Made by a program: the position numbers and the translations under genes. A DNA stretch of 14,540 bases, taken from contig JAEZSU010000096.1 of the NCBI GenBank assembly GCA_023421635.1, positions 1-14,540 on the forward strand, in the 5' to 3' direction. Each line of letters opens with the position of its first letter. Position 1 is the stretch's first letter. Below, one piece after another: positions 1-7,444 of the stretch. The DNA comes from Actinomycetes bacterium. GTDB lineage: Bacteria; Actinomycetota; Actinomycetes; Actinomycetales; Microbacteriaceae. The notes beneath the pieces are model-generated. The model worked only from the letters and a program-made list of their open reading frames with translations. It searched no databases and was not told the origin of the DNA.

Positions 1-528
1 CACGGTGCCCGGCTCGAGGCGAACGAGGTCGTCCCCGCGCGCGCCGGGCTCGTGCGGAAGGCGCTCGCGGGGGTGCCGCTCGAGGTCGAGGTGACCGAGC
101 AGGACGGCCGAGAGCGGGCGCACCGCGGCGCGTACGACCGCATCCTCGTCGATGCGCCGTGCACCGGCCTCGGTGCGCTGCGCCGTCGACCCGAGGCGCG
201 GTGGCGCAAGCGGCCCGCCGACGTCCCGGAGCTCACCGAGTTGCAGGCGCAGTTGGTCACCGCGGGCCTGGAGGCGCTGAAGCCCGGCGGCGTGCTGGCG
301 TACGTGACGTGCTCGCCGCACCTGGCGGAGACCGCGGGCGTGCTCGCGGAGGTCCGCCGAGCGTGGGGTGACGACATCGAGGAGCTGGACGCCCGTGCCG
401 TGCTGCAGCGGATCTCCCGCACGCCGCTCGACCTGCCGGCCCCCGCGGACGGCTCCGGCCGCGCCCAGCTCTGGCCGCACCGGCACGGCACCGATGCGAT
501 GTTCATCTCGCTCCTCCGCCGCCGCTGA
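1..528 (+). CDS. rsmB: 16S rRNA (cytosine-C5) methyltransferase RsmB, 3' part only
   Basis: This is the C-terminal 175 codons of a gene whose start lies before the window; frame 1 is open from base 1 to a TGA. The family transfers a methyl group from S-adenosylmethionine to C5 of a cytosine in 16S rRNA (C967 in E. coli). Fragment residues 6-10 (EANEV) are the acidic end of a SAM-binding strand. DAPCTG (Cys54) and YVTCSPHLAET (Cys104) are the two cysteine motifs of RNA m5C methyltransferases; by family knowledge the TCS cysteine is the nucleophile and the PC cysteine helps release the product. The N-terminal NusB-like RNA-binding domain that separates RsmB from RsmF or YebU is outside the window, so the subfamily rests on the actinobacterial-type YVTCSPHLAET motif and on rpe lying next door, a common fmt-rsmB-rpe order. 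The methyltransferase fold is certain; the exact target is slightly less so. Confidence 0.9.
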   Translation, partial: HGARLEANEVVPARAGLVRKALAGVPLEVEVTEQDGRERAHRGAYDRILVDAPCTGLGALRRRPEARWRKRPADVPELTELQAQLVTAGLEALKPGGVLAYVTCSPHLAETAGVLAEVRRAWGDDIEELDARAVLQRISRTPLDLPAPADGSGRAQLWPHRHGTDAMFISLLRRR

Positions 529-582
529 GCCGCACCCGTCGCCGTGCCGCAGCACGCGCGAGCGCGCACCCGTTCGGCGAAC

Positions 583-602
583 GCGCATCGGATCGGATGC
601 GC
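583..602 (+). terminator. Possible hairpin downstream of rsmB (weak terminator candidate)
   Basis: GCGCATC at 583-589 and GATGCGC at 596-602 are perfect inverted repeats giving a 7-bp stem with a 6-nt loop, 55 nt after the rsmB stop. There is no T-run after the stem, so it is not a classical intrinsic terminator. U-tail-poor terminators have been proposed in high-GC actinobacteria, so termination remains possible. The right arm overlaps the tandem repeat that starts at 594. Confidence 0.3.
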
Positions 603-647
603 ACTCACGGAACGGATGCGCACTCACGGAGCGGACGTGCACGCAGC
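594..647 (+). repeat. Tandem direct repeat, 19-bp period, upstream of rpe
   Basis: CGGATGCGCACTCACGGA occurs at 594-611 and again identically at 613-630. A degenerate third copy beginning CGGACGTGCAC starts at 632, keeping the 19-bp period. The array lies in the 181-nt gap between rsmB and rpe, about 50-100 bp before the predicted rpe start. It could be a regulator-binding array, since 19 bp is close to two helical turns, or a neutral slippage duplication. Confidence 0.7.
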
Positions 648-697
648 GGGTGGCGGGGTCGTGCGGGGGCGGATGCTGGGGACGTGCCCGGGACCGC

Positions 698-710
698 GAT
701 AATGGGCGGG
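698..710 (+). promoter_or_regulatory. Predicted rpe promoter -10 element, leaderless start
   Basis: GATAAT at 698-703 matches TATAAT at five of six positions in otherwise very GC-rich DNA. The rpe GTG begins at 710, seven bases after the last base of the hexamer, which is where transcription normally starts. The mRNA is therefore predicted to begin at the start codon. No convincing -35 hexamer is visible, which is common in actinobacterial promoters. Confidence 0.6.
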
Positions 711-1378
711 TGACAGGCATCCGCATCAACCCGTCCATCCTCGCCGCAGACTTCGTGAACATGCAGTCCGAGCTCGCCCGCATCGCCGCGGCCGACTTCG
801 TCCACGTCGACGTCATGGACAACCACTTCGTCCCGAACCTCACGTTCGGCCCCCAGATGGTCGAACGCATCCAGGCGACGAGCCCCGTCCCGCTGGACGT
901 GCATCTCATGATCACCGACCCCGAACGCTGGGCGCCCGGGTACGCCGAACTCGGTGCCGCATCCGTGACCTTCCACCTGGAGGCGGCGTCGGAGCCCGTT
1001 GCACTCGCGCGGCGGCTCCGCGAGATCGGCGCGCGCGCCGGCGTCGCGGTGAAGCCCGGCACCGCGGTCGACGGCCTGTTCGACGTGCTCGACGAGTTCG
1101 ACCAGATCCTCGTGATGACGGTCGAGCCGGGCTTCGGGGGGCAGTCCTTCATGCCCGAGACGATGCCGAAACTCCGGCTCCTGGCCGATGAGGCGAAGCG
1201 CCGGGGCTCGGCCGTGTGGCTGCAGGTCGACGGCGGCATCGGCGAGTCCACGATCGCGCAGGCTGCCGAAGCCGGGGCGGACACGTTCGTCGCGGGTTCC
1301 GCCGTGTTCGGCGCCGACGACCCCGGCCGTGCCATCGCGGCGCTCCGTGCCGGCGCCGCGGAGCACCACCACCACTGA
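710..1378 (+). CDS. rpe: Ribulose-phosphate 3-epimerase
   Basis: The protein (222 aa) interconverts D-ribulose 5-phosphate and D-xylulose 5-phosphate in the cytosolic pentose phosphate pathway. It is a full-length TIM barrel: INPSILAADF near the N-terminus, HVDVMDNHFVPN (His32, Asp34), HLM (His65), VEPGFGGQ (139-145) and VDGGI (Asp174). By family knowledge these His and Asp residues bind the divalent metal and Asp34/Asp174 act as the acid-base pair. The GTG start at 710 is chosen because family similarity begins at once (TGIRINPSILAADF) and a -10 hexamer ends seven bases upstream. The frame is open further upstream, but that sequence is Arg/Ser/Pro-rich and unlike Rpe. The protein ends in Glu followed by four histidines. 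It is probably monocistronic, since hisE has its own promoter. Confidence 0.97.
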   Translation: MTGIRINPSILAADFVNMQSELARIAAADFVHVDVMDNHFVPNLTFGPQMVERIQATSPVPLDVHLMITDPERWAPGYAELGAASVTFHLEAASEPVALARRLREIGARAGVAVKPGTAVDGLFDVLDEFDQILVMTVEPGFGGQSFMPETMPKLRLLADEAKRRGSAVWLQVDGGIGESTIAQAAEAGADTFVAGSAVFGADDPGRAIAALRAGAAEHHHH

Positions 1379-1396
1379 CCCCGCGTCCCGGTGCAC

Positions 1397-1412
1397 CGCG
1401 CGGCCCCGCGCG
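1397..1412. promoter_or_regulatory. GC palindrome in the hisE promoter region (possible operator)
   Basis: CGCGCGG at 1397-1403 and CCGCGCG at 1406-1412 form a perfect 7-bp inverted repeat with a 2-bp centre. It ends five bases before the predicted hisE -10, so it covers the spacer and the place of a -35. It could be an operator or, as a tight hairpin after rpe, a terminator. Alternating CG runs are common at this base composition, so the assignment is tentative. Confidence 0.3.
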
Positions 1413-1417
1413 TTCGG

Positions 1418-1430
1418 TACCCTGGGATGG
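1418..1430 (+). promoter_or_regulatory. Predicted hisE (his-trp operon) promoter -10 element
   Basis: TACCCT at 1418-1423 fits the actinobacterial TAnnnT -10 pattern. The expected transcription start, seven bases on, is 1430, the first base of GTG in ATGGTG. This predicts a leaderless hisE mRNA and the main promoter for hisE-G-F-I and probably the genes after them. Confidence 0.55.
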
Positions 1431-1693
1431 TGAAGACGTTCGAGACTCTGTTCGCGGAACTGAGCGAGAAGGCGGCGACCCGACCCGCCGGATCCGGCAC
1501 CGTGGCGGAGCTCGATGCCGGGGTGCACACGATCGGGAAGAAGATCGTGGAGGAGGCCGCAGAGGTGTGGATGGCGGCCGAGTACGAGCCGCTGGACGCC
1601 GCCGCCGAGGAGATCTCCCAGCTCCTGTACCACGTGCAGGTGCTCATGCTCGCCAAGGGCCTGAGCCTCGAGGATGTCTACCGACATCTCTGA
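1430..1693 (+). CDS. hisE: Phosphoribosyl-ATP pyrophosphatase
   Basis: This enzyme hydrolyses phosphoribosyl-ATP to phosphoribosyl-AMP and pyrophosphate, the second step of histidine synthesis, in the cytosol. The 87-residue product is a stand-alone HisE of the MazG-like all-alpha fold. [17 protein letters not shown] (35-51) carries the acidic Mg-binding EExxE, and [15 protein letters not shown] (59-73) is the second acidic helix in the form used by actinobacterial HisE. The C-terminus [11 protein letters not shown] is typical. There are two adjacent in-frame starts, ATG at 1427 and GTG at 1430. GTG is preferred because it coincides with the predicted transcription start, but ATG would add only one residue. 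No Shine-Dalgarno sequence is visible, consistent with leaderless translation. It is separate from hisI, which lies three genes downstream. Confidence 0.95.
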   Translation: MKTFETLFAELSEKAATRPAGSGTVAELDAGVHTIGKKIVEEAAEVWMAAEYEPLDAAAEEISQLLYHVQVLMLAKGLSLEDVYRHL

Positions 1694-1734
1694 GCGCCCA
1701 TCCCGACCGCTCACGACCTGAAAGCTGCTGCACC

Positions 1735-2577
1735 ATGCTGCGTATCGCCGTGCCGAACAAGGGCTCGCTCGCCGAGACCGCTGCCGAGATGCTCGCCGAG
1801 GCGGGCTACATCGGGCGTCGCGACCCGAAGGACCTGTTCGCCTCAGACCCCGTCAACGACGTGGAGTTCTTCTACCTCCGTCCGAAGGACATCGCCACCT
1901 ACGTCGGCTCCGGCGCCCTCGACGTGGGCATCACCGGTCGCGACCTGCTGCTGGACGCGCGGATGCCGGGCGCACGCGAGGTCGAAGCCCTCGGCTTCGG
2001 CGGCTCCACGTTCCGCTTCGCCGGCACCCCCGGCCGGTTCACCGACGTGTCCGACCTGGAAGGGCTGCGCGTCGCCACCGCGTACCCGGGGCTCGTTGAC
2101 CGCTTCCTCGACGAGCAGGGCATCGCCGTCGACCTCGTGCCGTTGGACGGTGCGGTGGAGTCGGCGGTGCAGCTGGGCGTGGCGGATGCGGTCGCCGACG
2201 TCGTGTCGACCGGCACGACCCTCCGTCAGGCGGGCCTGGAGATCTTCGGCCCGAAGCTGCTGGAGTCGGAGGCCGTCCTCATCACCGGTCCCGAGGAGCC
2301 CGAGGGGCTCGAGACGCTGCTGCGGCGCCTCCGCGGGGTGCTGGTGGCCCGCCGCTACGTCCTCGTGGACTACGACCTGCCGGCCGACCTCGTCGAGCAG
2401 GCCGTCGCGATCGCGCCCGGCATCGAGTCGCCCACCATCTCGCCGCTGCGCGACCCGTCGTGGGTCGCCGTCCGCGTGATGACGCCCCGGAAGACCGTGA
2501 ACAAGGTGATGGACGACCTCTACGCCATCGGTGCGCGGGCGATCCTGGTCTCGGCGATCCACAACGCGAGGCTCTGA
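1735..2577 (+). CDS. hisG: ATP phosphoribosyltransferase, long form
   Basis: HisG condenses ATP with PRPP to phosphoribosyl-ATP, the committed and feedback-regulated first step of histidine synthesis. At 280 residues this is the long, hexameric form, which does not need His[15 protein letters not shown] is the usual N-terminus, DVGITGRD (63-70) belongs to the first lobe, and [14 protein letters not shown] (151-164) is the PRPP-binding loop. Residues from about 205 to 280 (from YVLVDYDLP, including [14 protein letters not shown]) form the C-terminal ACT-like regulatory domain that binds histidine in this class. The ATG at 1735 is the only start that gives the conserved N-terminus. It follows hisE after 41 nt, with no clear promoter and only a weak purine stretch (GAAAG near 1720) ahead of it, so co-transcription with hisE is likely. 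Confidence 0.97.
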   Translation: MLRIAVPNKGSLAETAAEMLAEAGYIGRRDPKDLFASDPVNDVEFFYLRPKDIATYVGSGALDVGITGRDLLLDARMPGAREVEALGFGGSTFRFAGTPGRFTDVSDLEGLRVATAYPGLVDRFLDEQGIAVDLVPLDGAVESAVQLGVADAVADVVSTGTTLRQAGLEIFGPKLLESEAVLITGPEEPEGLETLLRRLRGVLVARRYVLVDYDLPADLVEQAVAIAPGIESPTISPLRDPSWVAVRVMTPRKTVNKVMDDLYAIGARAILVSAIHNARL

Positions 2578-2578
2578 C

Positions 2579-3343
2579 ATGAGCCTGGTGTGCCGTGTCA
2601 TCCCGTGCCTGGACGTCGCAGCCGGACGCGTGGTGAAGGGCGTGAACTTCGAGAACCTGCGCGACATGGGCGACCCGGTCGAGCTCGCGAAGCACTACTA
2701 CGACCAGGGTGCCGACGAGATCACCTTCCTCGACGCCACCGCGACCGTCGACGAACGCGCCACCACCTACGACATGGTGCGCCGCACGGCGGAGCAGGTG
2801 TTCATCCCGCTGACGGTCGGCGGCGGCATCCGTTCCGCCGAGGACGTCGCGCGTCTGCAGGGCGTGGGCGCCGACAAGGTCGGTGTGAACTCCGCGGCGA
2901 TCGCCCGTCCCGACCTCATCGGCGAGATCGCCGACCGCTTCGGCGCACAGGTGCTCGTGCTCTCGCTCGACGTGAAGCGCAGCGACACCACGCCCTCCGG
3001 CTTCGCCGTGACCACCCACGGCGGCCGCACGCTCACCACGCTCGACGCGCTCGCCTGGGCGCGCGAAGCGATCGAGCGCGGCGCGGGGGAGCTCCTGGTC
3101 AACTCGATCGACGCGGACGGCACGAAGGACGGGTTCGACCTCGAGCTCGTCGGCCTCATGCGCGAGGTCTCCAGCGTCCCGGTCATCGCCTCCGGCGGTG
3201 CGGGCGCCGCTTCGCATTTCGCGCCGGCGATCCGCGCGGGCGCGGATGCGGTGCTGGCCGCATCCGTGTTCCACTCCGGGCAGCTGTCGGTGGGGGATGT
3301 GAAGGCGGCACTGGCCGCAGACGGGATCGAGGTGCGCGCATGA
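2579..3343 (+). CDS. hisF: Imidazole glycerol phosphate synthase, cyclase subunit
   Basis: HisF uses ammonia channelled from the glutaminase HisH to turn PRFAR into imidazole glycerol phosphate and AICAR, the branch to purines. The 254-residue protein is a complete TIM barrel. The catalytic aspartates are Asp12 in [14 protein letters not shown] and Asp131 in LSLDVKRS. Phosphate-binding loops appear as LTVGGGIRS (78-86) and [12 protein letters not shown] (near 202-213). The ATG lies one base after the hisG stop (TGACATG), and CGAGG at 2567-2571, within the hisG end, gives a ribosome-binding site with 7-nt spacing. Tight spacing with hisG and hisI indicates one transcript. HisH and HisA are not in the window, so the partner subunit must be encoded elsewhere. 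Confidence 0.98.
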   Translation: MSLVCRVIPCLDVAAGRVVKGVNFENLRDMGDPVELAKHYYDQGADEITFLDATATVDERATTYDMVRRTAEQVFIPLTVGGGIRSAEDVARLQGVGADKVGVNSAAIARPDLIGEIADRFGAQVLVLSLDVKRSDTTPSGFAVTTHGGRTLTTLDALAWAREAIERGAGELLVNSIDADGTKDGFDLELVGLMREVSSVPVIASGGAGAASHFAPAIRAGADAVLAASVFHSGQLSVGDVKAALAADGIEVRA

Positions 3344-3690
3344 CCGCATCCGTCGAGGACCGCATCGCACGCGTCCGGTTCGGCGAGGACGGCCTCGTCG
3401 CCGCCATCATCCAGCAGTGGGACACCCGTGAGGTGCTCATGCTGGCCTGGATGGATGCGGAGGCGCTGCGCCGTACACTCACCACCGGCCGTGTGACCTT
3501 CTGGTCCCGCTCGCGGCAGGAGTACTGGCGCAAAGGCGACACCTCCGGGCACATCCAGCTCGTGAAGGGCGCGCGCCTCGACTGCGACGGCGACGCCGTG
3601 CTCATCACCGTCGAGCAGGTCGGCGCAGCCTGCCACACCGGCACCCGCACCTGCTTCGACACCGACGACCTCGAACCGGTGCAGGCGTGA
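3340..3690 (+). CDS. hisI: Phosphoribosyl-AMP cyclohydrolase
   Basis: HisI opens the adenine ring of phosphoribosyl-AMP, the third step of histidine synthesis, as a zinc- and magnesium-dependent dimer. The 116-residue product has the diagnostic pattern. [14 protein letters not shown] and [18 protein letters not shown] run through 37-71. DCDGD (81-85) supplies Mg-binding aspartates and Cys82. [10 protein letters not shown] contains Cys98, His99 and Cys105; the cysteines are the family's zinc ligands. It is the monofunctional form without a fused HisE domain, in keeping with the separate hisE upstream. The ATG overlaps the hisF stop (ATGA), and its own stop overlaps the GTG of the next gene (GTGA), pointing to translational coupling on both sides. 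Confidence 0.97.
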   Translation: MTASVEDRIARVRFGEDGLVAAIIQQWDTREVLMLAWMDAEALRRTLTTGRVTFWSRSRQEYWRKGDTSGHIQLVKGARLDCDGDAVLITVEQVGAACHTGTRTCFDTDDLEPVQA

Positions 3691-4295
3691 TCCGCCGGGC
3701 GCGGCTGGCCGGGGTGCTCGGCGTGCTCGTCCCGGGCGCGCTCATCCTGATCGGCTCCACCCAGACGTGGCTCCACGTGACCCTGCAGGGTGCGACCGGG
3801 TCGGACCTCACGGTCGCCGGCGCCGACGCGGTCCCCGTGCTCGCACCGCTGAGCCTCGCCGCGCTCGCCCTGGGGCTCGCCCTCTCGATCGTCGGCCGGG
3901 TGCTCCGGTACGTCTTCGGCGCGCTGGGCCTCCTGGGCGGTGTGTCCCTCGGCGTCCTCTCCCTCCAGGTGCTCACCGGCCCGCCGGTGAGCACGTTCGG
4001 TCCCGCGGTCAGCGACGCCACGGGCATCACGGGGGATGCGGCCGTAGCCGCCCTCGTCGGGACCGTCACCCTCACGCCGTGGCCGGCCGTGACCCTGGCC
4101 GCCGCGGTGCTCCTCGTGCTCGCCGGCGCGTTCGTCCTCGTCACGGCGCGACGCTGGACACGCGGTGGCCGCAAGTACGAGGCCGCCCCCGCGACGCACG
4201 CACCGTCGGACCCCAGCCGGCCGCTCGACGCCATCGACTCGTGGGACGACCTCAGCCGGGGCGATGATCCAACGACCGGCGGCGGCGCCCGCTAG
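3687..4295 (+). CDS. Trp-operon-associated conserved membrane protein (Trp_oprn_chp family)
   Basis: This is a 202-residue membrane protein of unknown function found beside tryptophan genes in many actinobacteria. Four hydrophobic segments are visible at about 8-24, 50-70, 76-95 and 134-153. The first is followed by STQTWLHV, a conserved polar/aromatic motif of the family at the start of an outside loop. The C-terminal tail is hydrophilic and ends near [16 protein letters not shown] (181-196), which matches the short conserved Trp/Asp-rich box of this family. The GTG start overlaps the hisI stop by 4 nt. The TAG stop is also the first half of a TAGACT -10 hexamer for the following genes. In other actinobacteria trpE often precedes this gene; here hisI takes that place. 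A role in tryptophan or precursor transport, or in membrane sensing, is only a guess from context. Confidence 0.88.
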   Translation: MIRRARLAGVLGVLVPGALILIGSTQTWLHVTLQGATGSDLTVAGADAVPVLAPLSLAALALGLALSIVGRVLRYVFGALGLLGGVSLGVLSLQVLTGPPVSTFGPAVSDATGITGDAAVAALVGTVTLTPWPAVTLAAAVLLVLAGAFVLVTARRWTRGGRKYEAAPATHAPSDPSRPLDAIDSWDDLSRGDDPTTGGGAR

Positions 4296-4305
4296 ACTGA
4301 CCGAG
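4293..4305 (+). promoter_or_regulatory. Predicted internal promoter (-10 TAGACT) ahead of the small membrane protein and trpCBA
   Basis: TAGACT at 4293-4298 fits the actinobacterial TAnnnT -10 consensus. Its first three bases are the stop codon of the preceding gene. Transcription would start near 4305, leaving a 5' leader of about 38 nt with an AAGGAG ribosome-binding site at 4333-4338. No leader peptide or attenuator hairpin fits in this leader. No strong -35 is visible. Confidence 0.5.
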
Positions 4306-4342
4306 GGCGCTGGATCGTCGCGCCCGCATGCGAAGGAGACAC

Positions 4343-4573
4343 ATGAGCAACCCCATCGGTGACCCCGGACACGGCCACTCGCCGGCGGCATGGACCGCAG
4401 TGATCATCATGCTCGCGGCGGTCACGCTCGGCACCGTCTTCTTCTGGTTCGATCTGCCCGTGCTCGTGTGGGCGAGCGTCGGGCTGCTCATCGTGGGCGC
4501 AATCGTCGGCTGGATCATGTCCAAGGCCGGCTACGGCGCCTACGGCTCGAAGTACACGCCGAAAGAGCATTGA
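4343..4573 (+). CDS. Small HGxxPAAW-family membrane protein
   Basis: The 76-residue product carries HGHSPAAW at residues 10-17, the signature of a small actinobacterial membrane protein family of unknown function. Two transmembrane helices follow at about 18-36 and 38-59, joined by a very short Asp-Leu-Pro turn, so the protein should be a helical hairpin. The C-terminus is short, Gly/Tyr-rich and basic (KAGYGAYGSKYTPKEH). The ATG at 4343 is preceded by AAGGAG at 4333-4338, one of the strongest ribosome-binding sites in the window; an in-frame upstream ATG at 4328 lacks such a site. trpC begins two bases after its stop, so the two are surely co-transcribed. Linkage to trpC and to the Trp-associated membrane protein suggests a role tied to aromatic amino acid metabolism, but nothing in the sequence shows a catalytic function. 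Confidence 0.88.
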   Translation: MSNPIGDPGHGHSPAAWTAVIIMLAAVTLGTVFFWFDLPVLVWASVGLLIVGAIVGWIMSKAGYGAYGSKYTPKEH

Positions 4574-4575
4574 GC

Positions 4576-5346
4576 ATGCTGGCCGACCTCACGGCCGGCT
4601 CCGTCGCCGACGCGCAGCAGCGCGCGGACACGGTGCCGCTCGCGCAGGTCGAACGTCTCGCCCTCGCCCAGGCCCCGGCTCGCGACGCGCGCGCAGCGCT
4701 CGCACCGGCGCCGCAGGTGCGGATCATCGCCGAGGTCAAGCGCGCGAGTCCCTCGCGCGGTGACCTCGCAGCCATCCCCGACCCGGCGGCGCAGGCGCGC
4801 AAGTACGAGGTGGGCGGCGCGAGTGCGATCTCGGTGCTCACCGAGGAGCGGCGCTTCAAGGGGAGTCTCGACGACCTGCGAGCCGTCCGCGCCGCGGTCG
4901 ACGTGCCGGTCCTGCGCAAGGACTTCATCGCCACGCCGTACCAGGTGATGGAGGCGAGGGCCGCCGGTGCCGACATGGTGCTGCTGATCGTCGCGGCGCT
5001 GGAGCAGCCCCTCCTCGCCGAACTCCACGAGCTCGTGCTGCAGCTCGGCATGACCCCGCTGGTCGAGACGCACTCGGCCGAGGAGCTCTCGCGTGCGGCG
5101 CATCTCGGCGCCACGCTCATCGGCGTGAACGCGCGCGACCTCACCACCTTCGAGCTCGACCGCGACCTGTTCGGCCGGCTCGCGGATTCCTTCCCCGATG
5201 ACGCGGTCAAGATCGCCGAATCGGCGGTCCTCAGCCCGGCCGACGTGGCGCACTACCGCGCTGCCGGCGCCGACGCGGTGCTGGTGGGCGAAGCCCTCGT
5301 CACCAGCGACCCTGTCGTCACCCTGCGCGCATTCCTGGGAGCGTGA
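4576..5346 (+). CDS. trpC: Indole-3-glycerol-phosphate synthase
   Basis: TrpC closes the indole ring, converting carboxyphenylamino-deoxyribulose phosphate to indole-3-glycerol phosphate with loss of CO2 and water. The 256-residue TIM barrel is complete and not fused to TrpF. The active-site residues are all recognisable: Glu53 and Lys55 in [14 protein letters not shown], Lys115 in LRKDF, Glu164 in LVETHS, Asn185 in GVNARDL, and Glu215-Ser216 in IAESAV. VGEALV (237-242) is the phosphate-binding end. The ATG at 4576 lies two bases after the previous stop, with GAAAGAG (4561-4567) as its ribosome-binding site; a TTG at 4570 is less likely. The stop overlaps a GTG in the trpB frame. TrpD and TrpF are not in the window, although HisA doubles as TrpF (PriA) in many actinobacteria. 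Confidence 0.98.
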   Translation: MLADLTAGSVADAQQRADTVPLAQVERLALAQAPARDARAALAPAPQVRIIAEVKRASPSRGDLAAIPDPAAQARKYEVGGASAISVLTEERRFKGSLDDLRAVRAAVDVPVLRKDFIATPYQVMEARAAGADMVLLIVAALEQPLLAELHELVLQLGMTPLVETHSAEELSRAAHLGATLIGVNARDLTTFELDRDLFGRLADSFPDDAVKIAESAVLSPADVAHYRAAGADAVLVGEALVTSDPVVTLRAFLGA

Positions 5347-5348
5347 AC

Positions 5349-6616
<1,268 letters not shown>

Positions 6617-6620
<4 letters not shown>

Positions 6621-7402
6621 CCTCCCGCGTCGCCGCCGCCATCGAAGCCGCGCACGCCGAGGGTCGCGGTGCGTTCATCGGCTACCTGCCACTGGGCTAC
6701 CCGGACCTTCGCACCAGCATCGAGGCGGCCGTGGTGCTCGCCGAGAGCGGCGCCGACGTGATCGAGCTCGGCCCGCCCTACTCCGACCCCGTCATGGACG
6801 GCCCCCTCATCCAGGAGGCGACGCTGGCGGCGCTCGAGGGCGGGTTCCGGCTCCGCGACCTCTTCCCGGCGGTGGCCGAGATCACGTCCCGGGTGGACGT
6901 GCCCGTCGTCGTGATGACGTACTGGAACCCGGTCTTCCAGTACGGCGTCGACCGCTATGCGGACGACCTCGCCGCAGCGGGCGGTGCCGGCCTCATCACG
7001 CCCGACATCACGCCGGATGCCGCGGCCGACTGGATCGCCGCGAGCGAGCGCACGGGCCTCGACCGCATCTTCCTCGCCGCACCCACCTCGAGTGACGAGC
7101 GGCTCGCGATGGTCGTCGGCGACACGACCGGCTTCGTCTACACGGTCTCCACGATGGGCATCACGGGGGAGCGCGCCGACCTGGACGCTGCCGCTCGGAC
7201 CCTGGTCGGTCGCCTGCGCGGCTACGGCGACACCTTCGCATGCGTCGGCATCGGGATCTCCACCCCGGAGCAGGTCGCGACCACGGTGGGCTACGCGGAC
7301 GGCGCGATCGTCGGATCCGCGCTCGTCCGGGCGCTCCGCGACGGGGGCCTCGAAGGCCTGCGCGAGACGGCGTCCGCCCTCGCGGCGGCGACCGCGCGCT
7401 GA
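6617..7402 (+). CDS. trpA: Tryptophan synthase alpha chain
   Basis: TrpA splits indole-3-glycerol phosphate into glyceraldehyde 3-phosphate and indole, which passes through a tunnel to TrpB. The 261-residue TIM barrel has catalytic Glu50 and Asp61 in [16 protein letters not shown], the loop [22 protein letters not shown] for the flexible active-site loop, and phosphate-binding GIGIST and [20 protein letters not shown] instead of the enterobacterial GIPFSDPLADGP resembles other actinobacterial TrpA and keeps both catalytic acids. The GTG start overlaps the trpB TGA (GTGA) and has AAGGAG at 6604-6609 with a 7-nt spacer, so translational coupling and equal subunit output are expected. It is the last gene of the trp run: the next gene follows after 41 nt with its own promoter, and no terminator hairpin is evident between them. 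Confidence 0.98.
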
Positions 7403-7430
7403 GCGGGCGGTGAGCCGGGCGAAGGCCAAG

Positions 7431-7444
7431 TAGACTCGCGGTCG
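7431..7444 (+). promoter_or_regulatory. Predicted lgt promoter -10 (TAGACT), leaderless start
   Basis: TAGACT at 7431-7436 is a good actinobacterial -10 hexamer inside the 41-nt trpA-lgt gap. The lgt GTG begins at 7444, eight bases after the end of the hexamer, and no Shine-Dalgarno sequence lies before it. A leaderless or near-leaderless lgt transcript is predicted. Read-through from trpA is also possible. Confidence 0.6.

Noticed and set aside
551..567. GCACGCGCGAGCGCGC as a hairpin or operator in the rsmB-rpe gap
   Set aside because: The self-complementary part is about 4-5 bp with a 2-3 nt centre; alternating CG runs of this size are expected at this base composition.
368..709. In-frame extension of rpe upstream to 368
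   Set aside because: The translated stretch is Arg/Ser/Pro-rich, overlaps rsmB in another frame and has no similarity to Rpe; the GTG at 710 begins exactly at the family N-terminus.
1216..1734. In-frame extension of hisG through rpe and hisE
   Set aside because: It overlaps two well-supported genes in other frames; HisG similarity starts at the ATG at 1735.
605..3636. Several long minus-strand frames opposite rpe, hisG, hisF and hisI (for example 605-1714 and 2282-3370)
   Set aside because: Their translations are low-complexity (Arg/His/Asp/Val-rich) shadows; the opposite strand encodes well-matched enzymes with intact active sites.
4296..4342. A trp leader peptide and attenuator, or a T-box, ahead of trpC
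   Set aside because: The 47-nt gap holds no short ORF with tandem Trp codons, no alternative hairpins and no T-box sequence.
5343..5348. GTG at 5343 as the trpB start (4-nt overlap with trpC)
   Set aside because: The TGGGAG ribosome-binding site is only 1 nt from it, whereas ATG at 5349 has 7-nt spacing and gives the usual N-terminus.
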